A stretch of 7,092 nt of DNA from Candidatus Stahliibacteriota bacterium (lineage in GTDB: Bacteria; Hydrothermota; UBA3073): contig DAOUSS010000075.1 of assembly GCA_030627085.1 (NCBI GenBank), forward strand, positions 1-7,092, in the 5' to 3' direction. Of the stretch, positions 1 to 6,122 are shown one piece after another. Under the pieces are notes generated by a model that was not told where the DNA came from, searched no databases, and saw only the letters and a program-made list of their open reading frames with translations. The position numbers and the translations under genes are program-made. Positions within the stretch are counted from its first letter, which is position 1, and each line of letters opens with the position of its first letter.

Positions 1-1
1 A

Positions 2-532
2 CGCTTGGGGAAGAAAAACAATGCACCTTATCATATAAAACCCTGTCCACTCTTGTCCGCTGTGCACTCTAACATTGGTTCGGTCAAGCAGAAATTAGTA
101 ATTGATGATGAGAACTATGCAGAACTACTTCTTGGTGACAGCATAACACTTGAGTTCGCGGTTGTTGGTATGGAACCTGGATGGGTGAGGGACTTCGTGT
201 TTGTATCAAACGGGTGTTACATAACAGAAACAGGTGGCGGCGGTGCCCAGACTGCATATAGCAATATCCCCATGATTCATTCCCTGTCTCTTTATCCAAA
301 TCCAGCAAGGAATGATATGACTGTCAGGTTCGGTATTCCGAGAGAGGAAAAGGTATCTCTAAAGGTATATGATATATCGGGTAGGGAGGTAAAGACGCTT
401 GTGGATGGTAGACTTGAAGCAGGCTACCATGTATTAAGATTCGATGGCAAAGATCTTCCTTCTGGCATCTACTTCGCAAGGCTTGTTACGGATGGATTTG
501 AGGCGACGAAGAAGCTCGTGTTGATGAAGTAG
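2..532 (+). CDS. C-terminal part of a secreted protein with a type IX secretion (Por) sorting domain, 5' partial
   Basis: This is the 3' end of a larger gene: the frame is open to the left edge (CGC at 2-4), and the first possible start, TTG at 5, has no visible ribosome site and falls inside folded-domain sequence. Numbering from that TTG, residues 30-73 contain a beta-rich block (GDSITLEF, then GWVRDFVFVSNGCYI) of the kind I associate with the end of large repeat-containing extracellular proteins in candidate-phylum genomes; that link is from memory. A Gly-rich linker (77-80) leads to a classic sorting domain at about 93-175: SLYPNP at 95-100, VSLKVYDISGREV, GYHVLRFDG, SGIYFARL and the terminal KKLVLMK. 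Such domains direct export by the T9SS and are usually removed at the cell surface. The function of the mature protein cannot be told from this fragment. A strong terminator follows. Confidence 0.85.
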   Translation, partial: RLGKKNNAPYHIKPCPLLSAVHSNIGSVKQKLVIDDENYAELLLGDSITLEFAVVGMEPGWVRDFVFVSNGCYITETGGGGAQTAYSNIPMIHSLSLYPNPARNDMTVRFGIPREEKVSLKVYDISGREVKTLVDGRLEAGYHVLRFDGKDLPSGIYFARLVTDGFEATKKLVLMK

Positions 533-554
533 AACTGCGGAAGAGATTGATTAA

Positions 555-590
555 AAGGGGGGCGTTGAGTTTAACGCCCCCTTTATTTTA
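555..590 (+). terminator. Rho-independent terminator after the sorting-domain gene
   Basis: A perfect 9-bp stem (GGGGGCGTT at 558-566 pairing with AACGCCCCC at 573-581) encloses the 6-base loop GAGTTT. It is extended by a G-T wobble and two A-T pairs at the base, and followed by the T-rich tract TTTATTTTA. It begins 22 bases after the stop codon, so it probably separates this gene from the operon promoter at 725. An A-run before the stem would also give a U-tract on the other strand, but no minus-strand gene ends here. Confidence 0.9.
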
Positions 591-649
591 CTCTGCATTA
601 TCATGTCCTCCCCATTATCCGGTTCCGGGGTAGGGTATATCATATCTTT

Positions 650-687
650 GCCCCGCCAAGGCGGGGCAGGCTTCAGGCAGGGGTAGC
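650..687. repeat. GC-rich palindromic intergenic repeat (copy A)
   Basis: Positions 650-667 form a perfect 8-bp palindrome, GCCCCGCC-AA-GGCGGGGC, far more GC-rich than the AT-rich surroundings. It is followed by CAGGCAGGGGTAGC at 674-687, which matches 13 of 14 bases with a second site at 868-881 on the other side of the promoter. The look is that of short interspersed palindromes scattered in intergenic DNA of many uncultured bacterial genomes. A terminator role is unlikely because no T-run follows on either side. Confidence 0.6.
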
Positions 688-724
688 ATATGGAAGACCA
701 GCTAAAATAAGATGATATTTTTTC

Positions 725-753
725 TTGACATTTCTCCCCTTTTGTGTTATAAT
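725..753 (+). promoter_or_regulatory. Consensus sigma-70 promoter for the parvulin/SurA operon
   Basis: A perfect -35 hexamer TTGACA (725-730) and a perfect -10 hexamer TATAAT (748-753) are separated by exactly 17 bases, with an extended -10 TG at 745-746. Transcription would start near 760-761, leaving a leader of about 155 bases before the first gene at 915. No other equally good promoter is seen before any of the four downstream genes, so it probably drives all of them. Such a complete match suggests strong, constitutive expression by the housekeeping sigma factor; that is inference from the E. coli consensus. Confidence 0.85.
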
Positions 754-829
754 TACACTCGTATTTGTATCTGATTGTTACGACAGGTACTTCCCTTACA
801 AGTGTTGAAAGACCAAAGAAGAATCATTT

Positions 830-857
830 CAAAATTAACAATGCAAAATTATCAATC
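830..857 (+). repeat. Two tandem copies of a 14-base AT-rich unit
   Basis: CAAAATTAACAATG (830-843) is followed directly by CAAAATTATCAATC (844-857), 12 of 14 bases identical. The pair sits in the transcribed leader of the operon and abuts the GC-rich palindrome at 857-875. It may be part of the same repeat insertion or simple local duplication; no binding protein is suggested. Confidence 0.5.
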
Positions 858-881
858 CTGCTTGCGGCAGGCAGGTGTAGC
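857..881. repeat. GC-rich palindromic intergenic repeat (copy B)
   Basis: CCTGCTTGC (857-865) and GCAGGCAGG (867-875) form an inverted repeat with one G-T wobble, able to fold in the mRNA as a stem of about 7 bp. The motif CAGGCAGGTGTAGC at 868-881 repeats the end of copy A (674-687) at 13 of 14 positions. It lies 34-58 bases before the start codon at 915, inside the operon leader, but leaves the ribosome site at 902-910 free. Confidence 0.6.
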
Positions 882-901
882 TATAATGTTAATATTTTAT
901 G

Positions 902-910
902 AAAGGGAGG
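902..910 (+). promoter_or_regulatory. Shine-Dalgarno site of the first operon gene
   Basis: The purine run AAAGGGAGG ends four bases before ATG at 915. Together with the lipoprotein signal peptide that starts directly at this ATG, it fixes the start codon. It is among the clearest ribosome sites in the window. Confidence 0.8.
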
Positions 911-914
911 CCTT

Positions 915-2465
915 ATGAAGAGATGGCTTGCACTGGCTATAGTATTTGTTCTCGTGGGTTGCGCACAGGAGCACTGGACAGCAAAGGTCGGGAATACCCT
1001 CATAAGAGAAGAAGATGTTGCTGATAAACAGGCAAGAGGTATGAGCAGGGAAGACGCACTTAACGAACTGGTAGGAGAGGCATTGATGTATGAAGACGCA
1101 CTGGATAAGGGATATCTGGAACTTGTTAAGACTGAAATAGAAAGAAATGAAAAGGCAACGACAGTGCGCGAATTGTACAAGAAGGTCGTGACAGACAAAA
1201 TTCGCATACGTCCATATATGATAAAGAGATACTGGAATAAATCCAACAAAGAAGTAAATGCAGGAATAATATCTGTAAAAGACAAAGAAAAGGCAAAGCA
1301 GATATACAGAAGACTCTCTAAGGGAGAGGACTTTGGAGAGATTGCGCGAAAAGAATCGGAAGATAAGAGAACCGCAAAAAAGGATGGAGACCTCGGCTGG
1401 GTACCGTATACAGCAAGGATAGAACCTAATGTAAAAGAAGTAATCTTCTCACTCGGTAAGGGTAAAATCTCGTCTCTGTTTAAATCCGGTGAAAACTGGG
1501 TAATTATAAAGGTGAAAGACATAAAATACAAAGAGGGAGCAAGATTAAATAAGGGTGAACAGGAAAGGATAAAACGCATCCTCAGCAAAATGGAGGAGAG
1601 GAAACTTTCAATAGCATTCCTGGAGCATCTCAGGAAACTTGCAAATATAAAATTTAACGAGGATGTGGTCAACACTCTTGCAAAATCAACAGCCAAATCT
1701 GGATTACCGGATATATCATCCTGTGGGCCGGGTAGTATTGTCCTCATATCAAAGGCAGGAAATATCACGGCAGATGAATTTGTAAAGATTGCAGAGCAAA
1801 GAAGAAGACCACCCTTCAATGACCCAGAAAATATAAAAAACTTTCTTACCAATTACATTATATACGAGGTATTACTTTCTATGGAGGCAAAAAGACACAA
1901 GATACATAAAAATCCCGATGTAGCAAGAACTCTGGAACGGACAAAGATGAGTATTATAGTCAGAAAGTACCGTCAAAATGAAACAGACGCAAGAGTCACA
2001 GAACCCGAGGATGCTGAGATAAGGTCCTATTACAAAGACAATATAAAAATATTTCAGGAGAAAGCAAGGGCAAGGGTAAAAATTATAGAATGCAAAACGG
2101 AAAAAGAGGCAAAAATAGCAAGTGAAAGAATAAAGAAAGGAGAAGATTTTGCAAAGGTAGCGAAGGAGGTATCCACCCATTCATCAAAGGCAAGAGGCGG
2201 CAATCTGGGGTGGATAACCAAAGGACAGCATAAAGAACTTGACCAGAAGGTATTCTCTGTCCATCTAAATAAAATTACTTCTCCATTCCGTGTATCATCT
2301 GGGTGGTGCCTAATACAGGTTGAAGACCGAAAAGAGGCGCGGACAAAACCACTGGATGAGGTAAGAGGGTGGATAATAAAAGAAATACAGGAGAGACAGA
2401 AAAAGGAAATAACCAAAAATTTAATAGAGGAGTTAAGGGCAAAAATCCCTGTAGAGGTAAAATAA
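915..2465 (+). CDS. Lipoprotein with two SurA-N/parvulin units, probably catalytically inactive
   Basis: A 516-residue periplasmic lipoprotein of the PpiC/parvulin (SurA-like) class, probably a chaperone for proteins on their way to the outer membrane or outside. Residues 1-16 are a signal peptide with lipobox LVGC, so Cys16 should be lipidated; the next residues (AQ) do not argue for inner-membrane retention. The protein reads as two tandem units: helical chaperone segment (about 23-110) plus parvulin fold (112-203), then another helical segment (245-383) plus parvulin fold (384-472). Each fold keeps the Gly-rich turn (DGDLGW, RGGNLGW). The two histidines normal in active parvulins are absent from both: Ile118 and Val196 in the first, Ile390 and Cys465 in the second. 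Prolyl isomerase activity is therefore doubtful. The C-terminus (EELRAKIPVEVK) resembles that of the next gene. ATG at 915 is supported by AAAGGGAGG; the stop is a double TAATAA. Confidence 0.85.
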   Translation: MKRWLALAIVFVLVGCAQEHWTAKVGNTLIREEDVADKQARGMSREDALNELVGEALMYEDALDKGYLELVKTEIERNEKATTVRELYKKVVTDKIRIRPYMIKRYWNKSNKEVNAGIISVKDKEKAKQIYRRLSKGEDFGEIARKESEDKRTAKKDGDLGWVPYTARIEPNVKEVIFSLGKGKISSLFKSGENWVIIKVKDIKYKEGARLNKGEQERIKRILSKMEERKLSIAFLEHLRKLANIKFNEDVVNTLAKSTAKSGLPDISSCGPGSIVLISKAGNITADEFVKIAEQRRRPPFNDPENIKNFLTNYIIYEVLLSMEAKRHKIHKNPDVARTLERTKMSIIVRKYRQNETDARVTEPEDAEIRSYYKDNIKIFQEKARARVKIIECKTEKEAKIASERIKKGEDFAKVAKEVSTHSSKARGGNLGWITKGQHKELDQKVFSVHLNKITSPFRVSSGWCLIQVEDRKEARTKPLDEVRGWIIKEIQERQKKEITKNLIEELRAKIPVEVK

Positions 2466-2519
2466 TAAGCCTCGTAAATCTCTAACATATAACCGCTATA
2501 TAATTAAGCTGGGGGTCAC

Positions 2520-3335
2520 ATGAAAAAAATACTACCACTATTGATTCCTCTTTTTCTCCTACTCATTATTGGTTGTAAGAAGGAAAAAGGAACTGTTATA
2601 GCAAAAGTTGGTAAGTCTACACTTACCCTAGAAGAACTGAACTCAGCGATACCACTGGAATATCGAATGCGGGTTTCGCCTGAGGATAAGAAACAATTTG
2701 CGGAGAATTGGATAGGTACAGAACTTATATATGAAAAGGCAGTAAAAGAAGGCACATTGAAGCAACCCGAAGTAGCAGAACAAATCGAACAATTAAAAAA
2801 ACAGGTTGTTATAAACCACTGGCTGTCAAAATATACTTATGATAGACTATTCGTGAGCGAGGAAGACATAAAAAATGACTATGAGGTGAACAGGGGAAAA
2901 TACAATAATGAAATTAAGGTGGCACACATAGTCACTGCAACAGAAACGGATGCAGCAGAAGTAAAAAAGAGGCTAAATAACGGTGAGGATTTTGGGAAAC
3001 TTGCGATGGAATACTCAATAGACCCCTCTGGCAAAAAGGGAGGCGTTCTCGGTTATATAAAGCTAGGCGATACTGCATTACCTACATTTGAGGCAGAAGC
3101 ATTCTCACTCAAAAAGATAGGTAATGTATCAGACATCGTACAGACTGCTCAGGGATTTCATATCATAAAACTTCTTGGCAGAAGAAAGATAAAAAACCCG
3201 CCAACATATGAAGATGTAAAAGAGAGTATAAGAAACAAACTGCTCAAGCAAAAACAGATGGCTCTACTTGACAGCCTCCTCCAGCAACTGAGAGAGGAGA
3301 TTCCTGTAGAGACCCACTACGAACTCATAAAATAA
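2520..3335 (+). CDS. Peptidyl-prolyl isomerase lipoprotein, parvulin (PpiC) type
   Basis: A 271-residue lipoprotein with one SurA-N-like helical segment (about 26-125) and one parvulin domain (about 130-222), predicted to catalyse proline cis-trans isomerisation and assist folding in the periplasm. The signal peptide ends in LIIGC, making Cys19 the lipidated residue. The domain looks intact: KVAHIV with His136, the acidic/Gly-rich stretch YSIDPSGKKGG at 165-175, LGYI, and GFHIIKL with His214. It is the only one of the three neighbouring family members with both histidines. A helical tail ends in REEIPVE, shared with the preceding protein (RAKIPVE). PrsA of Gram-positives has the same lipoprotein-plus-parvulin layout, but orthology is not claimed. 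GGGGGT at 2511-2516 lies just before the ATG; a 54-base gap without terminator separates it from the previous gene. Confidence 0.9.
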   Translation: MKKILPLLIPLFLLLIIGCKKEKGTVIAKVGKSTLTLEELNSAIPLEYRMRVSPEDKKQFAENWIGTELIYEKAVKEGTLKQPEVAEQIEQLKKQVVINHWLSKYTYDRLFVSEEDIKNDYEVNRGKYNNEIKVAHIVTATETDAAEVKKRLNNGEDFGKLAMEYSIDPSGKKGGVLGYIKLGDTALPTFEAEAFSLKKIGNVSDIVQTAQGFHIIKLLGRRKIKNPPTYEDVKESIRNKLLKQKQMALLDSLLQQLREEIPVETHYELIK

Positions 3336-3342
3336 TACCATT

Positions 3343-3392
3343 AAGGAGAAATGGAGAAGAGGGAGAAACGGGGAGCCTGACTGCTATCAGGC
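3343..3392 (+). other. Leader of the surA-like gene: purine-rich tract and hairpin
   Basis: The 76-base gap before the surA-like gene contains an AAGGAG (3343-3348) and a long AG-rich tract up to 3374. This is followed by the inverted repeat GCCTGA-CTGCTA-TCAGGC (3375-3392). No Shine-Dalgarno sequence lies at a usable distance from ATG 3412, where the upstream bases are AT-rich. AAGGAG is instead followed by a nine-codon reading frame, ATG 3351 to TGA 3380. The hairpin has no T-run, so it is not a convincing terminator. Confidence 0.45.
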
Positions 3393-3411
3393 AAGTAATA
3401 CATCTAAAATT

Positions 3412-4596
3412 ATGAACAGATGTCTATTAGTACTCTTTATTCCGAGTCTTCTATTTGCTCAACTTGACAGAATCGTAGGGGCAGTGGATAAAGAAGCAAT
3501 TACACTCAGCGAGGTAGATGAAAAGCTGATGTTGTCCGGATTTCCCATTACACAGGATGCAAGAAGACAAATCCTGGAAAGCATTATCCAGACAAAACTT
3601 CTCATTGTTGCAGCAGAGAAGGAGACACTCTCTGTGAGTGAAGAAAATATTGAAGATGCATTGGAAAATACGATAACCTCTATGAAGGAGAATTTCCCCT
3701 CCTTAGAATCATTCTATTCTGAACTTGAAAGACTTGGTATAACAGAGGAAAATCTTAAAGAGTATTACAGGAATGATGTAAAAGGTAATCTGCTTGTAAG
3801 GGCACTCATACAGAAAAAATTTGGAAATTTATCTGTGTCTGATATAGAGGCACTTCACTTTTTCACTACCTACCCCGATTCAATACCTGACATTCCTACA
3901 ACCGCACGCTATGTCGGCGTATTCATACCAATAATACCCGAGGAGACATTAAAAGAAAAGGAAAAACTTATAGAAAAGATTAAAAAGAAACTCCTCGGTG
4001 GAGAAGAATTTGGCAAACTTGCGAGTATGTATTCAGAAGACCCTCTCACAAAGGGAAAAGGAGGAAAACTTGGTATTATGAATATAAATGACCTCGATCC
4101 TGGATTTAGACAACAGATTGAGGATATAGATGTCGGGGATATCAAGGTGGTGCAAACGAGAGAAGCGATCCATCTTCTCCAGTGCGATATGAGAATGAGC
4201 AATACTATATCCCTGAGAGACATAGTGTTTAAGCTTACACCCACAAAAGAGGATACATCAAACGCCTTCTCTCTTGCGTCGGTTATAAAAAACTCTATTG
4301 AAAGAGGAGAGATCTTACAGGAAAGTGATAGGACTGCGATTATATCCAATGGCAATAATTATCTACCCCTACCTCCTATCTTCGAGGAACTCCCTATAGG
4401 CGAGACCCGGATAATAGGGAGTGAAGACGGTGTCTATGTAATGAAAATCCTTGATAAAAAGGAATCCAGGCGTCCAACTTTTGAGGATGTGAAAGAAAAT
4501 CTGAAGGCACATCTATCTCAGAAAAAAACGGAGGAAAAACTTAACTCTTTCCTTTCAAAACTTGAGGAGGAGATATTCGTAGAGAGAAGGCTGTGA
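3412..4596 (+). CDS. surA: SurA-like periplasmic chaperone with two divergent parvulin domains
   Basis: A 394-residue exported protein resembling SurA, the periplasmic chaperone that delivers unfolded beta-barrel proteins to the BAM complex. Residues 1-16 form a signal peptide, likely cut after LLFA (before Gln17), so unlike its two neighbours it should be soluble. The N-terminal chaperone module spans about 17-150 and opens with the SurA-type LDRIVGAVDKEAITLSEVDE. Parvulin domain 1 (about 163-260) has Tyr167 where the first histidine is expected but keeps His254 (AIHLLQ). Parvulin domain 2 (about 266-348) is more eroded, with Asp270 (LRDIVF) and Tyr342 (GVYVMKI) at the two positions. A C-terminal helix (358-394) would complete the chaperone core, as in E. 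coli SurA. Activity is likely chaperone rather than isomerase. No Shine-Dalgarno is visible before ATG 3412; the signal peptide decides the start. The stop overlaps the next gene's GTG. Confidence 0.85.
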   Translation: MNRCLLVLFIPSLLFAQLDRIVGAVDKEAITLSEVDEKLMLSGFPITQDARRQILESIIQTKLLIVAAEKETLSVSEENIEDALENTITSMKENFPSLESFYSELERLGITEENLKEYYRNDVKGNLLVRALIQKKFGNLSVSDIEALHFFTTYPDSIPDIPTTARYVGVFIPIIPEETLKEKEKLIEKIKKKLLGGEEFGKLASMYSEDPLTKGKGGKLGIMNINDLDPGFRQQIEDIDVGDIKVVQTREAIHLLQCDMRMSNTISLRDIVFKLTPTKEDTSNAFSLASVIKNSIERGEILQESDRTAIISNGNNYLPLPPIFEELPIGETRIIGSEDGVYVMKILDKKESRRPTFEDVKENLKAHLSQKKTEEKLNSFLSKLEEEIFVERRL

Positions 4597-5000
4597 ATAA
4601 ACTCCTACCCTATGTACTCCTCTTGTGCCTTATTGCCTCCTGTAAGGGGAAGAGGAGTTTAATATATGTTGGCGAGATACCTTTGCAAGTCGAGATAGCG
4701 GATTCGCATGAGAAACGAGAAAGGGGATTGTCAGGTAGGAGAAAGATAGATAGCGGTATGCTATTTATCTTTGAAAAGCAGGGTATATATCCCTTCTGGA
4801 TGAAAGACACACATATTCCACTTTCTATTGCCTTTATAGACAGAGACGGGGTAATAATTTCTATTCAGGATATGGCGCCTCTGTATAAAAACAGGTTATA
4901 TATTCCTCCAAAACCAATTCTTTATGCACTTGAGGTAGAAATGGGCTGGTTTGAAAAAAATGATGTGACTGTGGGTGATTCAGTGATCATCCAGAAGTAA
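4593..5000 (+). CDS. DUF192 family lipoprotein
   Basis: A 135-residue protein of the DUF192 (PF02643) family, whose biochemical role is unknown. Seen directly: a lipoprotein signal ending LIASC (Cys17), then a DUF192 core from about 24 to 133 with the family signatures VEIADSHEKRERGLSGR, SGMLFIFE, YPFWMKDTHIPLSIAFID, the ISIQDMAP stretch and YALEVEMGWFEKND. Length is normal for the family. It starts with GTG at 4593, overlapping the surA-like stop (GTGA, four bases), with AGAAGG at 4585-4590 as ribosome site, so translation is probably coupled. Its place at the end of a chaperone operon and its envelope anchor suggest a role in envelope or secreted-protein maintenance, but that is inference only. 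It faces the permease gene with 8 bases between the stop codons and no terminator. Confidence 0.88.
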   Translation: MNKLLPYVLLLCLIASCKGKRSLIYVGEIPLQVEIADSHEKRERGLSGRRKIDSGMLFIFEKQGIYPFWMKDTHIPLSIAFIDRDGVIISIQDMAPLYKNRLYIPPKPILYALEVEMGWFEKNDVTVGDSVIIQK

Positions 5001-5008
5001 GTTCCTCC

Positions 5009-6109
5009 TCATCTACTCCTCATACAGAGAATTACTCCAAAAATCCCCAGTACAATATTTGGAAACCACATAGATAACCAGGCAGGAATAATACATCTAT
5101 CGCCAAGTTCCTCACCACTTATGAGACATATATAATAAAAGATAAAGAAGATAAGTGATAGACCAAATCCTCCTGTTGCCCCTCCTTTTCTCACCTTGAT
5201 TGCAAGCGGTACACCCATCAGGATAAAAACAATACAGGAAACAGGGATTGAAAATTTTTTGTGGTATTCGACCAAAAGTCTTGCAATCTCCCTGTTCTGC
5301 GAAGGATTTACTGGATTCTTTACCAATACATCCTTAATACGTTTTCTCAATGCCCATGCAGAAAGTTCTCTATCTCCTCTGTATGTTCTCTCCTTCCTTA
5401 TAAATGCAGTATCTAAGGGAAGCGCTATCGTATGCTGAGCAAATTCTATTCTCCTGTATTTACTCACATCATGAGGGTCTATTTCGTGTATCTCACCCTG
5501 AAAAAGATTGATATATACAATGTCACCTTCGCTTTTCACAACCCCCTCCTTTGATAGTATCGTCCTTCCGGTAGATTTTTCATTTATTGTAATATCATAA
5601 ATCCTAGAGGTTTTGTGGTCAATATCCCTTACAAGTATATCATAGTCCTCAAAATCACGAACCAAAACCATCGCCTGCAACCTAAATCCCGGTTTTTTCC
5701 GGGATATATCTATAGTGAGATTTTTAAGTCTGTGATTTGCATCAGGCAAAATATGATTATTAAACCATACCATTCCCACTGCTATAAAAAAGGAAATAGC
5801 AAGCGGTGGTATCATAAGTGTGAGTGGATTTTTCCCTGCCGCCCCTATCGCAACGGTTTCGAAATCTGCTGACAATCTTCCAAACGCCATCAATACCGCC
5901 ACGAGAACTGCCATAGGAACTGTAAGGGCAAATATAGACGGAAGCGACAGCCACAACATAGACAGAACCATACCACCTGGAATTCCTTTTCCCACAATAT
6001 CCCATATCACTATGAAGAACTTGTTCATAATGAGGATAAATGTGAGGAAGATAAGACCGGTGAAAAAAGGAGCAATATGTTCTCTCAATATGTAGCGAAC
6101 GAGAAGCAT
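5009..6109 (-). CDS. lptF: LptF/LptG-family (YjgP/YjgQ) lipopolysaccharide export permease
   Basis: A 366-residue inner-membrane protein of the LptF/LptG family, at the normal family length. LptF and LptG form the membrane part of the LptB2FG transporter, which extracts LPS from the inner membrane and feeds it to the LptC-A-D bridge. Three N-terminal membrane spans (about 14-36, 52-77, 98-117) include the family block GRLSADFETVAIGAAG at 77-92, near the coupling helix that contacts the LptB ATPase. A hydrophilic beta-rich periplasmic region (about 120-265) follows, then three more spans (about 273-290, 300-318, 328-363) with the conserved GVPLAI and ISGEELGDR. The RYILRE start resembles LptF more than LptG, but the choice between them is uncertain. 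ATG at 6109 has no clear Shine-Dalgarno: only 13 bases separate it from the palindromic element at 6123-6180. An in-frame TAA in that element rules out a longer start. Confidence 0.88.
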   Translation of the reverse strand: MLLVRYILREHIAPFFTGLIFLTFILIMNKFFIVIWDIVGKGIPGGMVLSMLWLSLPSIFALTVPMAVLVAVLMAFGRLSADFETVAIGAAGKNPLTLMIPPLAISFFIAVGMVWFNNHILPDANHRLKNLTIDISRKKPGFRLQAMVLVRDFEDYDILVRDIDHKTSRIYDITINEKSTGRTILSKEGVVKSEGDIVYINLFQGEIHEIDPHDVSKYRRIEFAQHTIALPLDTAFIRKERTYRGDRELSAWALRKRIKDVLVKNPVNPSQNREIARLLVEYHKKFSIPVSCIVFILMGVPLAIKVRKGGATGGFGLSLIFFIFYYICLISGEELGDRCIIPAWLSMWFPNIVLGIFGVILCMRSR

Positions 6110-6122
6110 GATGAAGAACCCG

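Larger units (their letters stand above)
533..914. other. 382-base intergenic region between the sorting-domain gene and the chaperone operon
   Basis: This gap holds the terminator at 555-590, repeat copies A and B, the tandem 14-base repeat, the promoter at 725-753 and a leader of about 155 bases. The only reading frame of note is a 25-codon one from ATG 841 to TGA 918, which overlaps the ATG of the next gene by four bases. It runs through repeat sequence and lacks a ribosome site, so it is not called as a gene. I see no tRNA, riboswitch or other structured RNA. Confidence 0.6.

Noticed and set aside
5..7. TTG at 5 as the real start of the first gene
   Set aside because: The frame is open to the window edge, there is no room for a ribosome site, and no signal peptide follows, although the C-terminal sorting domain requires export. 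The gene is partial.
650..881. CRISPR array or riboswitch in the operon leader
   Set aside because: The repeats are only two, dissimilar in their palindromes and unevenly spaced, with a promoter between them. No conserved riboswitch core is recognisable.
881..1852. 323-codon open frame on the minus strand
   Set aside because: It lies opposite the double-parvulin lipoprotein gene, which has a lipobox, ribosome site and recognisable domains. The minus translation is Ser/Phe/Leu-rich without domain logic and is a shadow of the AG-rich codons of the real gene.
2499..2504. TATAAT as an internal promoter before the second parvulin gene
   Set aside because: The -10 match stands alone: 17 bases upstream there is only AAATCT, not a -35 element. 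In AT-rich DNA such a hexamer is expected by chance.
3909..4355. 148-codon open frame on the minus strand
   Set aside because: Shadow of the surA-like gene, with no ribosome site or recognisable motif. The same applies to the minus frames at 1872-2180, 2054-2488, 2516-2755 and 4610-4810.
5196..6095. Several plus-strand frames of 80-91 codons
   Set aside because: All lie within the permease gene on the opposite strand, whose family assignment is secure. None has a plausible start signal or motif.
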